Shown one piece after another: positions 59,001-64,000 of a DNA stretch of 64,000 bases. The stretch is from NCBI GenBank assembly GCA_016946835.1, contig JACVTC010000004.1, positions 712,001 to 776,000 of the forward strand, in the 5' to 3' direction. This DNA is from Neocallimastix lanati (nom. inval.). Taxonomy: Eukaryota; Neocallimastigomycota; Neocallimastigomycetes; Neocallimastigales; Neocallimastigaceae. Below the pieces are notes generated by a model, which was not told the origin of the DNA, searched no databases, and saw only the letters and a list, made by a program, of their open reading frames with translations. The translations under genes were made by a program, and so were the position numbers. Numbering within the stretch: position 1 is the first letter of the stretch; every line of letters begins with the position of its first letter.

Positions 59001-62000
59001 TTTTTCTTTGCCATAGCAACATTTATTACTAAGTTATTCTTTTTTTCTTCAAGTTCTGGTTTTTCTCGTTTAATAACAATACCTAATAATTGATCCTCTA
59101 AACCTTGTTCTTTAACTGCAAAGTTTACAATAGTTACTTTAGCAAAAATTTCTGGAGAATAATGTGGATTGGCTAATTTTGTTGTTAAATATAGTTTAAA
59201 GTTTGAATTATACTCAATTTCTTTGGTTCCAAGTTTAATAAAGTATGAATTTCCTTGCTTTATAATTTCTTTATTTAATATTGGATTCAGTGATGGGTCA
59301 ATTGTTTCTAAAATACCTTGCAGTAATACAGGATATCCATATTGTATGGAATTTTCCAAAGTTTTAAGAATATCAGGCTGTTTAATATCAATAATCTTTA
59401 AATTATTCTTTACTTCCATATTTTTAATCCATTTATTAGCTTGATCTTGAGGATCAATAAGTAATGGCCAACGAGTACCTCTTTTGACGATAATACCGTT
59501 TTCAGAAGAGAATTGATCACTTGGTAATCCTTGAATATTCCATTCTCTAATTTCAGTAGGTTTTCCTAAGAAGTTTTCAAAGCAATAATCATTTGAAAAT
59601 GGAATTTCACGAGCCTTAATTTGTGTAATCCAATGGTTATGTACTAACTCATATCTATATATACTATTAAATGAACCCGCATATGATAAAAATGCAGAAG
59701 CTAATAAGCAATCACCAGGAAGATAATGTAATGATTCTTCATAATTCTTAATACTTGTTTCCCATCTATCTTTTTCACCTGAAAGTCCAGAAACTAATTG
59801 TTCTGCTCTTGATAACTTTAATTCCGTTTCTTCACTTTGAATTCTTAAATTTTCCTTTTGAATAATTTTTTCATCATATTGTGTCTGAAGCTCATTAAGT
59901 TTATTCTTAATTTCTTGTAATTTTTCATTGGCTTCTCTTACTGATTTTTGCTTCTTTTCTAATGTTTCCTGAGCTAATCTTAATTTTTCTTTCTTTGGAG
60001 CTACAACTCTATATATATGACCATAACTTTCCATAGCCATAACCCACATACAAAGAGATTTTGCAGCACCCGAAACTCTACCTACAATTTCAGGATTGAA
60101 ATTCTCATCAGAGCAATACTGAGAAATTTTTTTAAGTACCTTGTCTGATATATTATCTTTATCAAAGTTCACAAGTTGTTTAATAAAATTAGGATTACCT
60201 AATTGTCTTTTTGCTTCATCCCATGTTGGTTCACATTTTTTTAGTACCATAACAGCTTCCATAACTTTTTCAACTAAAACAGGTGGTTTACCATATGATC
60301 TTACTTCTTGTAAATCTTTCTTATTTAATGCTTCTAAAGCTTTCATAGCTTCAATTAATTTTGGCATAGCAAGGTCTAAATCATTCTGTGCTGCTACTGC
60401 AACTGCTCTAACGTCTTCTTCTTCAATAGCTAATTTTTCACTTCGAGCTGAAACTTGCTTAGCTTGTTCATCGGCTTCGCGTCTTTGTTGAACAATTGTA
60501 ACTAAATACTCTTCACATTCCTTTTGATATTGAACCATTTGTACTTTTGCCTTTTCTAAATCAATAGAAATCTTTTCAACTAAAACCCTTGTATCATCTA
60601 ATTTACTTAAACCATTCTTCAATTTTAAAGCTGCAGCCTCAATTTCTTTCTTTTTATTTTTAATTAATTCAACATATCCTGTAACTAATTCAATATAATT
60701 AATAGGTGTTACATAATTATATCTCTTTAATTCTAATTTCATTTTTTCTGAATACTTTATTACGGATGTATGAATGGTAACAAATACTTGTGAAATAGCT
60801 TTTACCAAAAATTCTGACTCAAATTCGAAATTTGCAAGATATTTACTTGCTACTTCCATTAATGCATCTTCTGGCCATTCTGAGAACCAATCGATTGTTG
60901 TACAATTGACAAATGATGGAAACATTCTTACTGTATTTCTGAAATTTTCACCAACAGGACTAATACAAAATACTACATGAAGATTTGACCTAACTCTTTC
61001 AATAAAGAATGCATATATTGCATTAATATTATCTGAGATTTTTTCTTTTTCTGCGTATGGTTTAATTTTTTCTTTTAATTCATTTAATTCATCAGGAGCA
61101 TAAAGATTTGGTACTTCACCACTGCTTAATATATTACTTAAATCTTCTAAGAACTCAGTACATATTACTTGTGTATCTGTCATTAAAAACGTTGTTGGTT
61201 TAGCTTTTACACCTGCCATTTCAAACAATTTCTTAATATCATCTCTGAAATCATTAAATTTATATTGTTTTGAAATTTTAATTTGGAATATTTCATTGTC
61301 TACAATATAAGCAGCAAGTCTGGTTAAACTTTGTCTTCCACTTCCACCAACACCAATTAAAAGTACATTTCCACATTGCAAACGAAGTACTCTCACAATT
61401 CTACATATATGTTCTATTGCATCACGGAATAATACAATATCTAATGGGATATAGCCTGGTTCAATATTATAGTCTTGCAATCTTTCCTCCATAAAATGCT
61501 TTAATTTTTCTGCATCTGAAATTTCTTCATATACTAAAGTATCTCCTGAACCTTCACTCATAAAATCACCGAAAATGGGAATTACTTTGTCAGTACAAAC
61601 TTGCTTTAAAGTATAGGAGAAATGATTTACCATTTTCTCATCTACTAATTTTATAAAGAATGATTTATCTTCTTTATTAATTAATCTATCACTAAATACT
61701 CTGAATATTTCATGAATCCATAATTTCATAATACTTTCTTTTGAATCGAAGTATTCTTTATTAGCTCTTAATAAACCTTGGAAAACCTTAGATATATCAC
61801 GAAGATTAAATAAGTAATGGATTTTTGTAGGTGTTGGTAATAATTGTGTTACAACAGTTTGATATATTTCAATGGTAGCATTTGTCATAACATCACCCAA
61901 AGGTTTAACTTCTTCTTCAAAATCTTGATATTTTTGATTTACTAATGTTCCAAAAATTCTTTTTAACGAGTTCTCTTGTGGAAAAGTCATATTCAACATG

Positions 62001-64000
62001 AAAAAGTGAGATAATGTTCTATTACTAATAACATTTCTACCACCACCAGGAGGTCCCATGGCTGCAACAATTGATATATCATTAACATATTTAATTAATT
62101 GTTTTTGCCTATCATACCAAAAACCATAATCCATCCAATGTCTTATAAATTCTAATGGTGGTTGAGATCCAAATTCATCCTTTTTGGGTAAATTAAAGTC
62201 ATCAATAAATGTAATTAAATGTTTACCACCAGATGGGATAAAAACATTTTTCGTTCTTTTTTCAATTTTACTTTCAAAGATATTTTGAATATTATTAGAA
62301 GATGTTCTTGCAGACATATTAATATTTAATATAGAATATGTTTCTTCCATGCTTGATAAAAGATTTTGAACAACTGATGTCTTTCCAATACCTACATCAC
62401 CCACAACTAAAACAGGTATATTATTTTGAATAATATTTCTTAATATAAATTCATTTCGTATTGTATCTATTGTTGGTACTAAAATCTTGTAAAATGGAAT
62501 TGATGTCGAATATTTCCATCCAGATGGTAATTTTTCTTCCCAAGAAACCCATGTTCTACTTTGTTTATCAACAACATATTCAAATACAGTATCTTTGCTT
62601 GGGAACTGACCTTCAAGTTCACGGATAAACATATCAAATTTTTTTCTACTTTTTTCATTTAATGATCCACCAAATGACCATACTAAAGAGAATAAAAACC
62701 ATTGCTCAAGAAGTCTTGGTAATCCATCTTGATCATTATAGTCTATTCCATTCTGAGCGGTTGTTAATACATCATATAAATTGCAAAAACATTTAATTAC
62801 ATGATATTCTTGAATAGGTATTGTTTCTTTACATTTCTTTCTAAAATCAAATACTTTTTGAATATATTTATCAACAAGTTTCTTTATAATATCATAAGAA
62901 TTATTTTCTCTCTTTGATTCCAACCATGTTTCAACATATGGACGCCAACCCAAGTCATTATAGTCCATATAAATCATACCTGCTCTACTAACTGTAGCGG
63001 GTGATGCATTTGATAAATTATCTACTTCGAATAATAATGACACTTGTTCTGGTAATGAAATTCTTTCACCATTAATAAGAGTTAATACTTTATTATCATC
63101 TAATAATGTATTCATGGATTCAATCCATAATGTATCTACCGGACCATCCAGTAAAATCCATTTTTGATCTTTTTTTTCATCTGAACATGTTGTTCTCATA
63201 ATATTAGAAAAAATACCATCTGTCCATTCATTTGTATTAATATTAAATTCACCATAAAATTCACCTTGGGATATAGCTTTTGGGTTTAACGGGAAAATCT
63301 TAACAGGAACATATTCTTCAGGTTTCGTTTTTGATAATCTGGTCATTGTATCCTTTAATAATTTCCAAATTGTTGTTTTACCTGATCCTGATTGACCAAC
63401 AACCATAACACCATGTCTTGTTTTTTTGGTTTCATATAATTGTACAATTTTTATAACCAATGCTTCTATTTCTTGTAATTTATTTTCTTTAAATTCTTCG
63501 GAAAGGGCTGAAAGGAATTCAGAATTATCTATTTCAGGAATTTCTATTCCTGGGAATAAATCAGATAAAATTCCCATGAACAATGGAGTATCACTTGATG
63601 TAAGCTTTGGAACATTCATATCTTTCATAGCTAAATAAAGAACAATTTCATCTGGAATAGTCATATCTTTACGTTTTTTAATACCTGCTGTACGTAAAGC
63701 TGAAGTCAACGCTCTTAAACCAAAATCATAATGATCTTGCTTTGAAAGTTGTTGAGATGAAAGTCTATATAAACTCTCAACTTTTTTAGAAAGTACTCTA
63801 GTATTCGAGAAACCTTCAGCAAATAACATAATTTCAGCAATCATGGCTGAATCGGGAACCATCATAGAAACTGGACGGAAAAGACTCTTTAAATTATCAG
63901 GTAATTCTACTCTTCCAGCATAACCTGGATTCATAGTAACAAATATACCACAGGAAGTATTTAATTTAATTGTTTGTGATTCGAATATGAAAGTTTTTGC
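56040..64000 (-). CDS. DNAH2: axonemal dynein heavy chain, DNAH2 type (partial, N-terminus outside window)
   Basis: Four exons in view (64000-56838 and still open at the edge, 56724-56515, 56398-56240, 56142-56040) encode the last ~2540 residues. The first residues (FESQTIKLNTSCGIFVTMNP, then GYAGR) are the end of AAA1. Next are AAA2 with P-loop GQSGSGKTT (near 63390), AAA3 with GDVGIGKTS (near 62390) and AAA4 with GVGGSGRQS (near 61345). The stalk coiled coil contains the microtubule-binding region (SYGKPPVLVEKVMEAVMVLK, near 60290). AAA5, AAA6 and the C-terminal domain follow. The tail phrases DTYYIPEPGT, FGQHSNADIKSQI, MELLTPLPPIHF and FWVKRGTAALL match DNAH2 (Chlamydomonas inner-arm I1/f beta) better than other dyneins. 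It drives flagellar beating in zoospores. A 7.1-kb exon without introns contrasts with the intron-rich neighbours. No frameshift seen. Confidence 0.93.

Noticed and set aside
59169-63638. Plus-strand open frames of 60-116 codons within the dynein gene
   Set aside because: Antisense shadows of the DNAH2 exon. Their sequences show no family resemblance.

Overview
The window is eukaryotic nuclear DNA and strikingly AT-rich. Non-coding sequence is almost only A and T, with long poly(A)/poly(T) runs and (AAT)n microsatellites. Genes are split by short AT-rich GT-AG introns, and several proteins carry Asn-rich tracts. The gene content combines axonemal dynein and rotatin (basal body/cilium), a Rheb closest in motif detail to fission-yeast Rhb1, an A-type Fe-S protein and an ankyrin-repeat protein. 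This fits a zoosporic (flagellated) fungus, most likely an anaerobic gut fungus (Neocallimastigomycota). That placement is inference. Dictyostelium has similar (AAT)n/poly-Asn richness but no flagella, so the dynein argues against it. I saw no rRNA, tRNA or CRISPR.

Layout: 1.4-4.5 kb holds a six-exon Asn-rich coiled-coil gene (-). 6.3-7.1 kb is Rheb (-). 7.1-13.6 kb is nearly gene-free. 13.6-14.4 kb is a RAMP4/SERP1-like ER protein whose first exon appears to be only the ATG. 15.5-22.7 kb is a graveyard of decayed mobile elements: LINE remnants on both strands (including an F-x-D-D reverse transcriptase motif and two copies of one 3' end) and a broken Mutator-like transposase, separated by a ~387-bp (AAT)n array and a 90-bp poly(T). 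23.3-24.4 kb is an intronless ankyrin protein. 24.4-29.1 kb is gene-free with a ~60-bp/204-bp satellite-like array and a 46-bp perfect hairpin. 29.1-30.5 kb is a PH-domain protein. 31.9-33.6 kb has further mobile-element scraps. 34.2-35.0 kb is ISCA1.

The right half is dense with large conserved genes: rotatin (+, 16 exons, 2099 aa, phases traced throughout), DNA ligase IV (-, 14 exons, ~945 aa, convergent with rotatin), a seven-exon protein that looks like a divergent BRD7/BRD9-type bromodomain protein with a collapsed ZA loop, a four-exon protein of unknown function, and the C-terminal ~2540 residues of a DNAH2-type inner-arm dynein heavy chain running off the right edge. Rotatin and DNAH2 would serve basal body and axoneme, Rheb TOR signalling, ISCA1 Fe-S assembly in the mitochondrion-related organelle, and ligase IV end joining. 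Exon boundaries were read by hand from GT/AG sites and reading-frame phase. They are well supported where every phase agrees, but have no transcript evidence.
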